From assembly GCF_018383905.1 (NCBI RefSeq), contig NZ_JAGYWA010000004.1:186001-250000 (forward strand): a stretch of 64,000 nt of DNA, in the 5' to 3' direction. This DNA is from Flavobacterium branchiicola (GTDB lineage Bacteria > Bacteroidota > Bacteroidia > Flavobacteriales > Flavobacteriaceae). Below the pieces are notes generated by a model, which worked only from the letters and a program-made list of their open reading frames with translations, was not told where the DNA came from and searched no databases. Positions 16,109 through 25,448 of this stretch are shown in pieces (the first letter of the stretch is position 1; each line of letters opens with the position of its first letter). The translations under genes and the position numbers were made by a program.

Positions 16109-17542
16109 TTATTTCTCTATTTTTTTTAAGCCCATTTTTTCAGCTCTTTGAATCACAAAATCATAAGCAGCTTGGTATTCATTCGGAATATCGCCTTCTA
16201 AAATCGCTTCTTTTACTGCTTCTTTCAAAACCCCAATTTCACGCGAAGGTTTCAAATCAAACATTTCCATAATTTCTTCTCCGGAAATTGGTGGTTGAAA
16301 ATTACGTACATGATCGCGTTCTTCCACTTCAATAATTTTCTTGCGAACGAGTTCGAAGTTTTTATGGTATTTCTTAAATTTCGCAGGATTTTTGGTTGTG
16401 ATATCCGCTTCACATAAAGTCATTAAATTCTCAACATCTTCGCCAGCATCAAAAACCAAACGACGAACCGCGCTGTCAGTCACAATTTCATCAGCCAAAA
16501 CAATTGGACGCGAACTCATGATAACCATTTTCTGAACGAATTTCATTTTATGGTTTAAAGGCATGTGCAAACGTTCGAAGATTTTCTTAGCCATTTTTCC
16601 GCCAAGAAATTCATGACCGTGAAAAGTCCATCCTTGTTTTTTAGCGAAACGTTTTGTTGGCGCTTTTCCAATATCGTGTAACAAAGCCGACCAGCGTAAC
16701 CAAACATCATCTGTGTTTGGGCAAATATTGTCTACAACCTCAAGTGTGTGATAAAAGTTGTTTTTATGCGTATGACCTTCAATTTCTTCCACCTGATTCA
16801 ATGCGGTTAATTCAGGTAAAATAAGATCAAGAAGTCCTGTTTTGTATAAAAGTAAAAATCCTGTAGAAGGTTTATCTGTAGAAAGAATTTTGTTTAATTC
16901 ATCTACAATTCTTTCGCCAGTAATTATTTTAATACGATCGGCATTTTTTGTGATCGCATTTAGTGAATTTTCTTCAATCTCGAAATTCAATTGTGTCGCA
17001 AAACGAATCGCACGAAGCATACGCAAAGGATCATCAGAATAAGTAATATCGGGATCCAAAGGTGTTTTGATTATCTTGTTTTCTAAATCTGTTAAACCAT
17101 CAAAAGGATCTAGCAGCTCTCCGAAGTTTTTTTCGTTTAAAGATAAAGCCAAAGCATTGATGGTGAAATCACGACGATTTTGATCGTCTTGCAAAGTTCC
17201 GTTTTCAACAATCGGGTTTCGGCTGTCGCGATTATAAGACTCTTTTCGGGCACCAACAAATTCAATATCGGTATCTTCAAAACGCAACATTGCAGTTCCG
17301 TACGTTTTAAAAACCTGAACTTTTGGTTTGTTCGGAAGTAATTCAGAAACTTTTAGCGCTAATTCAATACCGCTTCCAACTGCTACAACGTCGATATCTT
17401 TTTTAGAACCTCGGTTTAAAAGTAAATCACGAACAAATCCGCCTATTACATAAGAGTCAACGTTTAATTCCTGAGAAGCTTTCGAGATGATATCGAAAAT
17501 TTTATTTTGCAGAGCAGTTTTGTAGTTTGTTTGTATAGCCAC
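16109..17542 (-). CDS. cca: CCA tRNA nucleotidyltransferase (HD type)
   Basis: This enzyme of about 478 residues adds or repairs the 3' CCA end of tRNA. Its nucleotidyltransferase domain has VIGGFVRDLLLNRGSKKDIDVVAVG (metal-binding DxD) and RRDFTINALAL, followed by the ERI...EL RNA-binding region (ITGERIVDELNKIL) and an HD domain (RWSALLHDIGKAPTKRF). No ATG is available at the 5' end. I place the start at GTG 17542 (VAIQTNYKTAL); a TTG at 17572 would add 10 residues. Family assignment is firm; the start is not. Confidence 0.9.
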   Translation of the reverse strand: MAIQTNYKTALQNKIFDIISKASQELNVDSYVIGGFVRDLLLNRGSKKDIDVVAVGSGIELALKVSELLPNKPKVQVFKTYGTAMLRFEDTDIEFVGARKESYNRDSRNPIVENGTLQDDQNRRDFTINALALSLNEKNFGELLDPFDGLTDLENKIIKTPLDPDITYSDDPLRMLRAIRFATQLNFEIEENSLNAITKNADRIKIITGERIVDELNKILSTDKPSTGFLLLYKTGLLDLILPELTALNQVEEIEGHTHKNNFYHTLEVVDNICPNTDDVWLRWSALLHDIGKAPTKRFAKKQGWTFHGHEFLGGKMAKKIFERLHMPLNHKMKFVQKMVIMSSRPIVLADEIVTDSAVRRLVFDAGEDVENLMTLCEADITTKNPAKFKKYHKNFELVRKKIIEVEERDHVRNFQPPISGEEIMEMFDLKPSREIGVLKEAVKEAILEGDIPNEYQAAYDFVIQRAEKMGLKKIEK

Positions 17543-17705
17543 GAATTCACTAATTTTTGAGTAAAAATGCAATTTGAATTTCAGACGAAATAAAATGCAT
17601 GCAAATTTACAACATAGAAAATGCCTATTATAATCTACAGCGCACTTTTTTGAAGAATTTAATAGTTTTTAGTACTGAATTTTGCCAGAAAGGAAAATGG
17701 TTTAC

Positions 17706-17856
17706 CACGAATTACACGAATTGCCCGAATTTTATTTAATGGAGCGTAAATTAATTTGAATAAATGAATTGGGTGAGAAGAAAGGAAATCGTTTTTAATC
17801 GTTTAATCCGTGGCAAGAAAAATTAGTGCAATTAGTGCAATTCGTGGCAGAAAAAA
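17706..17856. repeat. Nonamer arrays in inverted pair
   Basis: In this 400-bp gap the left block has 9-nt units CACGAATTA CACGAATTG CCCGAATTT. The right block has the complementary units around TTAGTGCAA TTAGTGCAA TTCGTGGC. Between them lies a second array based on AATCGTTT. Related arrays occur at 48846-48880 and 52580-52646. I see no gene in the gap. Confidence 0.75.
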
Positions 17857-17942
17857 AAATATACATCTATAGAACAAATCAATTGAGATAATCTGTTTTT
17901 AGAAATTCAATTTGTATTTTTGAATGCTACAAAAACATACAA

Positions 17943-18701
17943 ATGAAAATTGTTATATCTCCTGCGAAATCTCTGAATTTCGAAAAAGAATTACCAACAT
18001 CTCAATATACTGAACCTTCTTTTTTAAAAGAAGCCCGCATAGTTCATAAAGAAGTAAAACAAAAAAAGCCAGCTGAATTATCAGAATTAATGTCAATTTC
18101 AGAAAAATTGGCCGATTTAAACTGGAAAAGAAATCAGGAATGGAAAACACCTTTTACACCAGAAAACGCGCGTCCGGCTGTTTATACTTTTGATGGCGAT
18201 GTTTATACAGGTTTGGATGCTTATACAATTCCGTTAGAAAAATTGGATGTTTTACAAGATAAACTTAGAATTCTATCCGGACTTTATGGCCTTTTAAAAC
18301 CGCTGGATTTAATGCAGGCTTACCGTTTAGAAATGGGAACAAAAATGCCGGTTGGTGAATATAAAAATCTTCACGAATTCTGGAAACCAACGATTACAAA
18401 AGCTCTAAATAAAGAATTGAAAAAGGATGAGTTATTTGTGAATTTAGCAAGCAACGAATATTTTTCGGCTGTTGATGTAAAAGCTTTAAAAGTGCCTGTA
18501 ATTACTCCTGATTTTAAAGATTATAAAGACGGGAAATTAAAAATGATCAGTTTCTTCGCTAAAAAGGCGAGAGGAATGATGGTTCGCTACATTATTGATA
18601 CAAATGCAGAAACGATTGATGACTTAAAAGGTTTTAATTACGACGGTTATCGTTTTGATGCCAATCTTTCTAAGGGAAATCATCTAGTTTTTACAAGATA
18701 G
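17943..18701 (+). CDS. yaaA: Peroxide stress protein YaaA
   Basis: A 252-residue cytoplasmic protein of the YaaA/UPF0246 family, which lowers free iron and protects DNA during peroxide stress in E. coli. Diagnostic segments are MKIVISPAKSLNFE at the N terminus, YTGLDAYT, LRILSGLYGLLKPLDLMQAYRLEMGTKM in the middle and FFAKKARGMMVRYII near the C terminus. The length matches the family. It is monocistronic and ends near the terminator at 18844. No peroxide-responsive operator is evident upstream. Confidence 0.94.
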   Translation: MKIVISPAKSLNFEKELPTSQYTEPSFLKEARIVHKEVKQKKPAELSELMSISEKLADLNWKRNQEWKTPFTPENARPAVYTFDGDVYTGLDAYTIPLEKLDVLQDKLRILSGLYGLLKPLDLMQAYRLEMGTKMPVGEYKNLHEFWKPTITKALNKELKKDELFVNLASNEYFSAVDVKALKVPVITPDFKDYKDGKLKMISFFAKKARGMMVRYIIDTNAETIDDLKGFNYDGYRFDANLSKGNHLVFTR

Positions 18702-18712
18702 GTTTTTTTGAA

Positions 18713-18812
18713 GGAGCAAAGGTGCAAAGTAACAAAGGTTCAAAGGTTTTCTAAAAGAGTCTTAGACTCGAAACATATTGTAGACAGGGATTTCAATCCC
18801 TGTAGATTTGAC
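18713..18812. repeat. Octamer array plus short palindrome
   Basis: GGAGCAAA GGTGCAAA GTAACAAA GGTTCAAA (18713-18744) is the CAAA version of the GNNNCWRA octamer. It is followed at about 18778-18812 by a palindrome CAGGGATTTCAATCCCTG. Confidence 0.8.
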
Positions 18813-18843
18813 AAATTTTCACATCGAAATAATCATAAAAAAT

Positions 18844-18876
18844 AAACGCCGAATTCTAATATTGAATTCGGCGTTT
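18844..18876. terminator. Bidirectional terminator
   Basis: The 13-bp perfect stem AAACGCCGAATTC/GAATTCGGCGTTT with a 7-nt loop lies between the convergent yaaA and emrB-like genes. Confidence 0.85.
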
Positions 18877-18903
18877 CTGCGTATTATAAAATTATTATTA
18901 TTA

Positions 18904-20493
18904 TTAATGCATTGCGTCGGCTGCACTAATTTTGTTCTTCCCTTTTTTGATAAAGAGAATAATCGGTATGCAACATAAAAACATAATTCCCAGGTACATG
19001 AAAATATCCATATAAGCCATTACAGTACTTTGTTTCAAGACTGAATATTCAATGGCCTGATAGGCTTTTTTCAAGGCAACATCGGCACTATAGCCTTTGG
19101 CCATAAAAGCATGCTGCATTCCTGCAATACGCTGTTGCACTTCAAATTTGGCAGGATCTAAATTGTTAATCAGATCTACTCTGTGCGACTGACTGAAACG
19201 TGTAATGAAAGTGGTAATAATCGCGATACCAAAAGATCCGCCTAATTGACGCATCATTCCTGTAAATGCTGCACCTTCACCAATTTGTTTTCCTTTCAGA
19301 GTAGAAAGAGAGAGCGTTGTAATAGGAACGAAAAGTAATCCTAAACCAATACCTCTTAAAATTAATGGCCAGTACATATGTTCGACACCTGTATCTGGTG
19401 TCATACGGCTATACATCATAAAGGTAAAGAAGAAGAAAACTAAAAATCCAACTCCTACCATGTAACCTTGCGGTACCCCTTTCTGAATCATATTACCAAC
19501 AAACGGCATCATGATCGCCGTTGTAATCGATCCTGGAATTAATAATAATCCGGCATCAGTTGCAGTCCATCCTAAAATTGATTGTGTATAAATCGGGATA
19601 ATTAAGGTTGAACCGTATAAACCAAAACCTAGGATAAAACACATTACGGTTCCAATTCGTAAGTTTCCATCTTTTAAAACACTTAAGTTCACAATTGGAT
19701 GTTTATAAGTAAGCTCTCTCCAAATAAACAAAACCAATCCAAGAACGGTAACAACACTTAAGGTTACGATTAAAGAATCATTAAACCAGTCGTCTTGTTG
19801 TCCATGTTCTAATACGAATTGTAGAGAACCAATAAAAGCGCTCAACAAAATAATTCCCCACCAGTCAACCTGATTGGCTTTTAATTTCTCACCATATTTT
19901 GGACTTCTTACGAAAGTCAATGCCAAAATTGTAGCAATAATTCCTAAAGGAATATTGATGTAAAAGATATAAGGCCAGGAATAGTTATCTACTAAATATC
20001 CTCCTAAAGGCGGACCTAAAGTTGGGCCTACGATTACCCCCATACCATAAATAGCCTGAGCCATACCACGTTTTGCAATTGGATAACTTTCGGTAATAAT
20101 GGTTTGAGCGGTTACAAGTAACGCGCCTCCACCCATACCTTGTACGAAACGAAAAGCTACCAGTTCCCATATATTTGAGGCATTACCACACAAAAAAGAG
20201 CAGACCGTAAATATTATGATAGAAGCCACAAAATAATTACGTCTTCCAAATTGCTGCGATAGCCAGCTCGTCATTGGTATTACAATAACATTCGCGATTG
20301 CGTATGCTGTAATTACCCACGCCACATCAGTCAAAGTAGCACCAAGGCTTCCTCTCATGTCTGTAAGCGCTACGTTTACAATCGTGGTATCTACAATTTC
20401 CAACAAAGCACAAAGCACTGCTGTAATCGTGATGATGACACGTCTGAAACCGTATTCTACTAAATCGTCGTCTGCTTGTACTGCTGTTGCCAT
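18904..20493 (-). CDS. DHA2-family multidrug MFS transporter (EmrB/QacA type)
   Basis: A 529-residue, 14-helix major facilitator drug/proton antiporter. Seen motifs are LEIVDTTIVNVAL in helix 1, LSQQFGRRNYF after helix 2 (MFS motif A region), RFVQGMGGGALL, and the antiporter motif C YGMGVIVGPTLGPPLGGYL. In EmrAB-TolC systems this pump passes drugs to the periplasmic adaptor. It is the last gene of the TetR-TolC-EmrA-EmrB operon, five bases after the EmrA-like gene. The drug spectrum is unknown. Confidence 0.93.
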   Translation of the reverse strand: MATAVQADDDLVEYGFRRVIITITAVLCALLEIVDTTIVNVALTDMRGSLGATLTDVAWVITAYAIANVIVIPMTSWLSQQFGRRNYFVASIIIFTVCSFLCGNASNIWELVAFRFVQGMGGGALLVTAQTIITESYPIAKRGMAQAIYGMGVIVGPTLGPPLGGYLVDNYSWPYIFYINIPLGIIATILALTFVRSPKYGEKLKANQVDWWGIILLSAFIGSLQFVLEHGQQDDWFNDSLIVTLSVVTVLGLVLFIWRELTYKHPIVNLSVLKDGNLRIGTVMCFILGFGLYGSTLIIPIYTQSILGWTATDAGLLLIPGSITTAIMMPFVGNMIQKGVPQGYMVGVGFLVFFFFTFMMYSRMTPDTGVEHMYWPLILRGIGLGLLFVPITTLSLSTLKGKQIGEGAAFTGMMRQLGGSFGIAIITTFITRFSQSHRVDLINNLDPAKFEVQQRIAGMQHAFMAKGYSADVALKKAYQAIEYSVLKQSTVMAYMDIFMYLGIMFLCCIPIILFIKKGKNKISAADAMH

Positions 20494-20498
20494 TTATT

Positions 20499-21578
20499 TT
20501 ATTTCAAATGTACGTCTACATCAACATTCATCCCCGGACGTAATAATTTAACTTTTTCTGGATCGTTTGATGGATCTAAACTAATTTTCACTGGTAATCT
20601 CTGAATTGTTTTTACGAAGTTACCTGTTGCGTTATCAGGAGGTAATAAAGAGAAACGTGATCCTGTAGCAGGAGAAAAAGAAGTTACAATTCCTTTAAAC
20701 TCATAGTTTGGATATGCATCTACTTTTAAACTTACTTTTTGTCCCACAATCATTTTGTTTAATTGTGTTTCTTTAAAGTTAGCAACAACCCAAGCCTCAT
20801 TATTATTGATAATATAAAATAAAGATTGTCCTGGTTGAACTAATTGTCCTGGCTGAATGTCTACTTTAGAAACCTGACCATCAATAGCAGCAGTAACAAC
20901 TGTATAGCTTAAATTTAAATGCGCAACATCCAACATTGTTTTTGCTTTTTTGATGTTTGCTGCAGCCACTTCAGTTTGTTTATCAGAAACTTTAGATTTT
21001 GACTGAATAACCGATTTTTGGTAAGAACTTGCTCTTTGTTGTTGTTCTAAAACACGTACTTGATTTTCAGCTTCTTCTTTTGCAGTTAAAGCCTGCTCAT
21101 ATTGTTGTTTTGTAATAGTATGCGTTTTGTACAAATTATTGTAGCGGTTATAATCGTTTGTAAGCTGTCTCAATCTAATTTTAGCACTTTCGATAGAACC
21201 ACCTGCAGATTTCATTTGAGCATCTGAAACTGAAATACTTGCATATGCACTTCCAATATCCGCTTTTGCAGCTTCAAATTGTCCTTCTGCACCTAACAAA
21301 GCAGCATTTGCTTCATCAATTTTTAATTGATAATCTCTCTTGTCGATTGTAAATAAAGTATCTCCTTTTTTTACAAAATCATTATCTTTCACATAAACTT
21401 TGCTGATATATCCTGATACTCTCGGAATAATCGGATTCATTTTTTTCTCGATTTGAGCATCATCCGTTTCTTCGTGTGCCTGAGAGTGTAAGTATTTTGA
21501 TATTCCGTAAGTTCCGCCCACTAAAACCAAAACGGTTAGTATGATGATGAATTTTTTATTTGTCTTTTTCTTTTCCAT
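20499..21578 (-). CDS. HlyD/EmrA-type membrane fusion protein
   Basis: A 359-residue periplasmic adaptor with one N-terminal membrane helix (about residues 9-26). It has a biotinyl-lipoyl half motif (PRVSGYISKVYVKDNDFVKKGDTLFTID), a long coiled-coil hairpin (about 80-205) and the second lipoyl half (DGQVSKVDIQPGQLVQPGQSLFYI). It links the MFS pump to the TolC channel encoded on either side. It starts 12 bases after the TolC gene ends. Confidence 0.93.
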   Translation of the reverse strand: MEKKKTNKKFIIILTVLVLVGGTYGISKYLHSQAHEETDDAQIEKKMNPIIPRVSGYISKVYVKDNDFVKKGDTLFTIDKRDYQLKIDEANAALLGAEGQFEAAKADIGSAYASISVSDAQMKSAGGSIESAKIRLRQLTNDYNRYNNLYKTHTITKQQYEQALTAKEEAENQVRVLEQQQRASSYQKSVIQSKSKVSDKQTEVAAANIKKAKTMLDVAHLNLSYTVVTAAIDGQVSKVDIQPGQLVQPGQSLFYIINNNEAWVVANFKETQLNKMIVGQKVSLKVDAYPNYEFKGIVTSFSPATGSRFSLLPPDNATGNFVKTIQRLPVKISLDPSNDPEKVKLLRPGMNVDVDVHLK

Positions 21579-21590
21579 GAGAGCTATCGA

Positions 21591-22910
21591 TTATATTTTA
21601 GAAAGATTGAATGATTGAGATAATTGTCCTGAGACTGAAAGTAATTCGTAATATTTTTGAATAATAGTTGCTTTAGATAAAGCGGTTTGGATTTTGGCGT
21701 TTAAGTGTTCAACGTCAGCTTCTACCAAATCATTGGTGTCAGATAAACCATTGTCAAACTTGTCTTTTACAAGTCTGTAATTTTCTGCTGCCTGCTCAAG
21801 TGCTTCCTGATAAACCACACTTTGATTAATAGCTAAATCATAATCTTCAATAGATTTTTGAACTTCAACTTTAATGCGGTCCGTCATAATAGCTTCAGAA
21901 TTTTTTACTTCCAAAGCTTTGCTTTCTGCTTCTTTAACATGAACGTTGTTTTTTAGAATTCCTGATATGTCATAAGACAAACCAATTCCAAAATTCATTG
22001 CATATTTTACAGTTACAATATCTTTAAGATCAAAAGCTGTATAGCCGCCAAGTAATGACACTGAAGGATAATATCCTGCTCTTGCAATTTTAACATTAGC
22101 TTCAGAAGCTTTACTTTGAAGTCTGATAGCTTCTAAGTCTTTTCTGCTTTCAAGCGCAACAGCATCAGAAGTTGGTGCATTACTGGTTTTTAAATTGAAG
22201 AAATCGTCTTCATTTACCTGAAGTTTTACAGAAGGGTCTAACTTTAATAATGTAGTAAGATAAAAATTGATATTATTAATATTATTATTCGCTTCATCAA
22301 TAGATAATTGTGTTTTAGAAACTAATAATTGTGCTTTCAATAAATCATTTCTCGGAATAATTCCGTTTTTCTCCAACTCTATAAAGTCAGTAACACGTTG
22401 TTTAGCGCTTTTTTGATTTTCGTTTAAAACATCCAAAGTTTTTTGAGCTTTGTATAAAGCAGTATAATAAGTAACTACTTTTAAAGCGACATCTTCTTTA
22501 GTTTTTGCAGCATTAGCACTTTCTGCTTCGTATAAATTATCATACGCATCAATGCTGTTCTGAATTTTAAATCCGGCAAAAATTGGTAAACTTAAATTAG
22601 CCATTCCAAGCATTGCTCTGTCAGGAGATGCCAATGAAGCGCTTTCTCCCTGATTTGGCATATCAATTGATGCTTTTGTAAGACGTTGATATTGTCCCGA
22701 AACTTTGATATCCGGATATTGATTATTTTTTACGGTTTTTAGTTCGTATTTTTTTGTGTTTACCTTAGTATTGGCAAGAGTAACTTCGTTACTTTTTTCC
22801 CAGGCCATTTTAACGGCTTCGTCCAAGGTTAAACTTGTTTTTTCTTGTGCTTCTATTGAAGATATTCCGATAAAGAAAACTCCAAAGAGCATTAATTGAC
22901 TAATTTTCAT
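21591..22910 (-). CDS. TolC family outer-membrane efflux protein
   Basis: A 439-residue outer-membrane channel subunit with a signal peptide (MKISQLMLFGVFFIGISSIEAQ). It has the duplicated OEP domains: LTLDEAVKMAWEKSNEV begins repeat 1, and a helical coiled coil with RNDLLKAQLLVSKTQLSIDEA and a later LVEADVEHLNAKIQ belong to the two halves. The ATG at 22910 is the real start. It overlaps the 3' end of the TetR gene by 11 bases, which shows tight coupling within the operon. Confidence 0.92.
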   Translation of the reverse strand: MKISQLMLFGVFFIGISSIEAQEKTSLTLDEAVKMAWEKSNEVTLANTKVNTKKYELKTVKNNQYPDIKVSGQYQRLTKASIDMPNQGESASLASPDRAMLGMANLSLPIFAGFKIQNSIDAYDNLYEAESANAAKTKEDVALKVVTYYTALYKAQKTLDVLNENQKSAKQRVTDFIELEKNGIIPRNDLLKAQLLVSKTQLSIDEANNNINNINFYLTTLLKLDPSVKLQVNEDDFFNLKTSNAPTSDAVALESRKDLEAIRLQSKASEANVKIARAGYYPSVSLLGGYTAFDLKDIVTVKYAMNFGIGLSYDISGILKNNVHVKEAESKALEVKNSEAIMTDRIKVEVQKSIEDYDLAINQSVVYQEALEQAAENYRLVKDKFDNGLSDTNDLVEADVEHLNAKIQTALSKATIIQKYYELLSVSGQLSQSFNLSKI

Positions 22911-23529
22911 AAACAAGTAGCGCTTTTATAGTTTGTTGAATGTGCTTTGTAAGACTGGTTCTAATGTAATTGTTAAACGATTCTTCTGTTTTTAAATTCA
23001 ATAATTCTTCAAAGAAAGATCGATTCATGTGAAAATGAAAAAAGGTTCCAATGATGGTAGGCGTAATAAGCGGAATGATAACATCTTTTCTAAAGACTCC
23101 CTGAGCCTGACCCTGAGTAATAATACTTTCGACAGATTTTAGATTTCCTTTTTTTAATTCGGTAAAGGCAATCATACTTTTCTCTCTCTTTTTACTATTA
23201 AGTTCAAAGTGTAATACTCTGTAAATCCCTTTGTTAAGGCAAATTCTGCTAATGTAAATTTCGATTAATTTATTGACTTTTTCAAGAGGTTGAATGTTTT
23301 CCTGCAATAAATTTTCGAGTTGTAATTTTAAATCAGAAGTTTTGTAAAGAATTAAAGCCTCTAATAATCGCTCTTTTGAACCAAAATAATACGAAACCAT
23401 GGCAATGTTAATTTTTGCCTCTTTTGAGATATCCCGTATCGATGTACCTTCAAATCCTTTTTCAGAAAAAAGCTTTTCTGCAACTTCTAGAATCTGAATT
23501 TTTTTATCGTTTAATTCGATGTGTGACAT
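22900..23529 (-). CDS. TetR family regulator of the efflux operon
   Basis: A 209-residue TetR repressor. The helix-turn-helix is GTSIRDISKEAKINIAMVSYYFGSKERLL (about residues 27-55). The start at 23529 (MSHIELNDKKIQILEVAE) is chosen. The C-terminal part contains a TetR_C domain with SMIAFTELKKGN and a hydrophobic ligand pocket. It is the first gene of the TetR-TolC-EmrA-EmrB unit and lies just downstream of two 16-bp palindromes, so it very likely represses its own operon until a drug or other ligand binds. Confidence 0.92.
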   Translation of the reverse strand: MSHIELNDKKIQILEVAEKLFSEKGFEGTSIRDISKEAKINIAMVSYYFGSKERLLEALILYKTSDLKLQLENLLQENIQPLEKVNKLIEIYISRICLNKGIYRVLHFELNSKKREKSMIAFTELKKGNLKSVESIITQGQAQGVFRKDVIIPLITPTIIGTFFHFHMNRSFFEELLNLKTEESFNNYIRTSLTKHIQQTIKALLVYEN

Positions 23530-23555
23530 GGTATTGTTTCTAATCGGATACAAAA

Positions 23556-23588
23556 TTAAACAGTTGTTTAATTTAAACACTTGTTTAA
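23556..23588 (-). promoter_or_regulatory. Twin TetR operators over the efflux operon promoter
   Basis: Two palindromes TTAAACA-N2-TGTTTAA lie at 23556-23571 and 23573-23588, 17 bp centre to centre. On the minus strand, TAATTTTG (a TAnnTTTG -7 box) overlaps the gene-proximal one, 27 bases or more before the TetR start. Binding there would block the promoter. Confidence 0.75.
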
Positions 23589-23660
23589 TTTTATTTTAAC
23601 ACAATATTAACATAAATCGGTTTCGATAATTTATGTTAAATCGTGCATTAATTAGTTAAA

Positions 23661-23693
23661 ATAAAAAAGCTGAAATACTAAAGTATTTCAGCT
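23661..23693 (-). terminator. Intrinsic terminator after trpA
   Basis: The stem AGCTGAAATAC/GTATTTCAGCT with a 4-nt loop is followed on the minus strand by T6. It lies about 140 bases beyond trpA, after the long inverted repeat at 23707-23808, and is the likely end of the trp operon. Confidence 0.8.
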
Positions 23694-23706
23694 ATATGAG
23701 CTTGTT

Positions 23707-23808
23707 TTGTCATTCTGAGGAACGAAGAATCACACTAGAAATTCCGCAAACTATGTCGCCAATCTTTATAGAGTTACGAGTGTGATTCTTCGTTCCTCAG
23801 AATGACAA
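23707..23808. repeat. 102-bp long inverted repeat, copy 2
   Basis: The arms begin TTGTCATTCTGAGGAACGAA and end with the complement, around a middle that matches copy 1 (7191-7292). The arm sequence differs from copies 1 and 3, but pairing is kept. Confidence 0.85.
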
Positions 23809-23831
23809 ACGATATGCTTATTGGGATTTAT

Positions 23832-24593
23832 TTATCGAATCTCCCCAATAAACTCGGCAATTTTTCCACTTCCGCTTTCGCTTAAATGTTTGATAAAAGC
23901 GCTTCCGATAATAGCACCTTTTGCATATTTTGTTGCCTGATTGAAGGTTTCTTTGTTTGAAATTCCAAAGCCAACAATTTGAGGATTTTTCAAATTCAGA
24001 TTTGATATTCTTTCAAAATATTCTTCTTGAACATTTCCGAAACCGCTTTGAGATCCTGTAACACTTGCAGAACTTACCATATAAATAAATCCGTTTGAAA
24101 CGCTGTCAATAAAACGAATTCTTTCATCTGAAGTTTGAGGTGTAATCAAAAACACATTGATCAATCCGTATTTTTCAAAAATAGCTTTGTATTCATCAGC
24201 ATAAACATCAACCGGAAGATCTGGAATAATTAAACCATCGATTCCAATTTCAGCACATTTTTGGCAAAACGCTTCAACACCGTATTGTAACATCGGGTTA
24301 AAATAGCCCATAATAATTAACGGAATTTTTACGCTTTCGCGGATGTTTTTCAGCTGGTCAAAAAGAATTTGAGTAGTCATTCCGTTATGAAGTGCCTGTG
24401 TCGAACTGGCCTGAATAGTTGGTCCGTCTGCCAAAGGATCACTAAATGGAAGCCCGATTTCGATTAAATCGACTCCGTTTTTTTCTAAATCCTGAATAAT
24501 CTGCACGGTATCATTTAAGTTCGGATATCCCGCCGAAAAATAAATAGAAAGTATCTTTTTATCTTCTTGTAATTTTTGAGTTATTCTGTTCAT
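23832..24593 (-). CDS. trpA: Tryptophan synthase alpha subunit
   Basis: A 253-residue TIM-barrel enzyme that cleaves indole-3-glycerol phosphate to indole and glyceraldehyde 3-phosphate and passes indole to TrpB. The catalytic Glu45 (DLIEIGLPFSDPLADGP) and Asp56 are present, as are the phosphate-binding segments VSSASVTGSQSGFG and IVGFGISNKE. It is the last gene of the trp operon, separated from the nitrilase gene by a palindromic repeat. Confidence 0.97.
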   Translation of the reverse strand: MNRITQKLQEDKKILSIYFSAGYPNLNDTVQIIQDLEKNGVDLIEIGLPFSDPLADGPTIQASSTQALHNGMTTQILFDQLKNIRESVKIPLIIMGYFNPMLQYGVEAFCQKCAEIGIDGLIIPDLPVDVYADEYKAIFEKYGLINVFLITPQTSDERIRFIDSVSNGFIYMVSSASVTGSQSGFGNVQEEYFERISNLNLKNPQIVGFGISNKETFNQATKYAKGAIIGSAFIKHLSESGSGKIAEFIGEIR

Positions 24594-24613
24594 TTTTAAT
24601 ATCTTTTATTTTT

Positions 24614-24697
24614 CCTGCAAGGTTTTCAAAACCTTGTAGGTGTTTTTTGTTTACGTAATTTATTTTCATACCTACAAGATTTTGAAAACCTTGCAAG
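24614..24697. repeat. Palindromic repeat (CAAGGTTTT family)
   Basis: The same nested structure as 3434-3512: TGCAAGGTTTTCAAAACCTTG and its near complement TTTTGAAAACCTTGCA are separated by about 35 bases. It fills the nitrilase-trpA gap. Confidence 0.78.
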
Positions 24698-24700
24698 AAT

Positions 24701-25438
24701 CTAAAAAGTAATAATCTTACTTGTCCAATTATCATTTTGATTATCGACCAATAATAATCCAGAATCCGAATCGTTCATTTGTCCGACTAATTCTCCTTTA
24801 TTGTTCCAAAAAGCACTTTTTCCGCCCGAAGAATATCCCCAAGATTCGCCACTAAAATTCGACATCAAAACATTCATTTCATGTTTTTGAGCATAGTTTT
24901 GCAAGTCTCTGTAAGCATTCGGAATTCCGTTTGGCGAAAAGAAAATACTGGCAATATAAATATCAGTTTCTCTTTTCTTAGCATTTTCCGGATGCAGCGG
25001 ATTATCAATATCAGCACAAATTGCAAATGAAATATTCTGATCTTTAATCGTAATCATCGGATTATAATTAAAAGAAGATTGGAAATATTCATCTTCACCT
25101 TCATGCAAAAATTGCTTGGTGTAAATAGAAACCGAATTATCAGGAGAAATAACAAATTCTCCAATAAACATTTCCGCTTCAACCTGAATTGGAGCGCCGG
25201 CAACAATGATAATGTTGTGTTTTACTGCCAGTTCTTTTAAGTGTTCAATTCTCGAATCATCTTTTGTAAAAACTAATGATGCAGCATTTTGTCTTTCGTA
25301 CCCCGTAATAGATAACTCTGGAAATACAACTAAATTGGCTCCATTATTCGCCGCCAATTCTACAAGATGATAATGATCTAATAAATTAGCATGTATATCT
25401 TCTCGTTTTGGTTTTGTTTGCGCTGTAGCTAAAATCAT
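24701..25438 (-). CDS. Carbon-nitrogen hydrolase (nitrilase superfamily)
   Basis: A 245-residue hydrolase with the nitrilase triad: Glu in LVVFPELSITGYE, Lys in YTKQFLHEGEDEYF, and Cys in SFAICADIDNP. It hydrolyses a non-peptide C-N bond; the substrate is unknown and no trp pathway step needs it. It sits inside the trp operon between a gamma-glutamylcyclotransferase-like gene and trpA, 10 bases after the former, so it should be expressed with tryptophan biosynthesis. Confidence 0.88.
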   Translation of the reverse strand: MILATAQTKPKREDIHANLLDHYHLVELAANNGANLVVFPELSITGYERQNAASLVFTKDDSRIEHLKELAVKHNIIIVAGAPIQVEAEMFIGEFVISPDNSVSIYTKQFLHEGEDEYFQSSFNYNPMITIKDQNISFAICADIDNPLHPENAKKRETDIYIASIFFSPNGIPNAYRDLQNYAQKHEMNVLMSNFSGESWGYSSGGKSAFWNNKGELVGQMNDSDSGLLLVDNQNDNWTSKIITF

Positions 25439-25448
25439 TTTTTGATTA

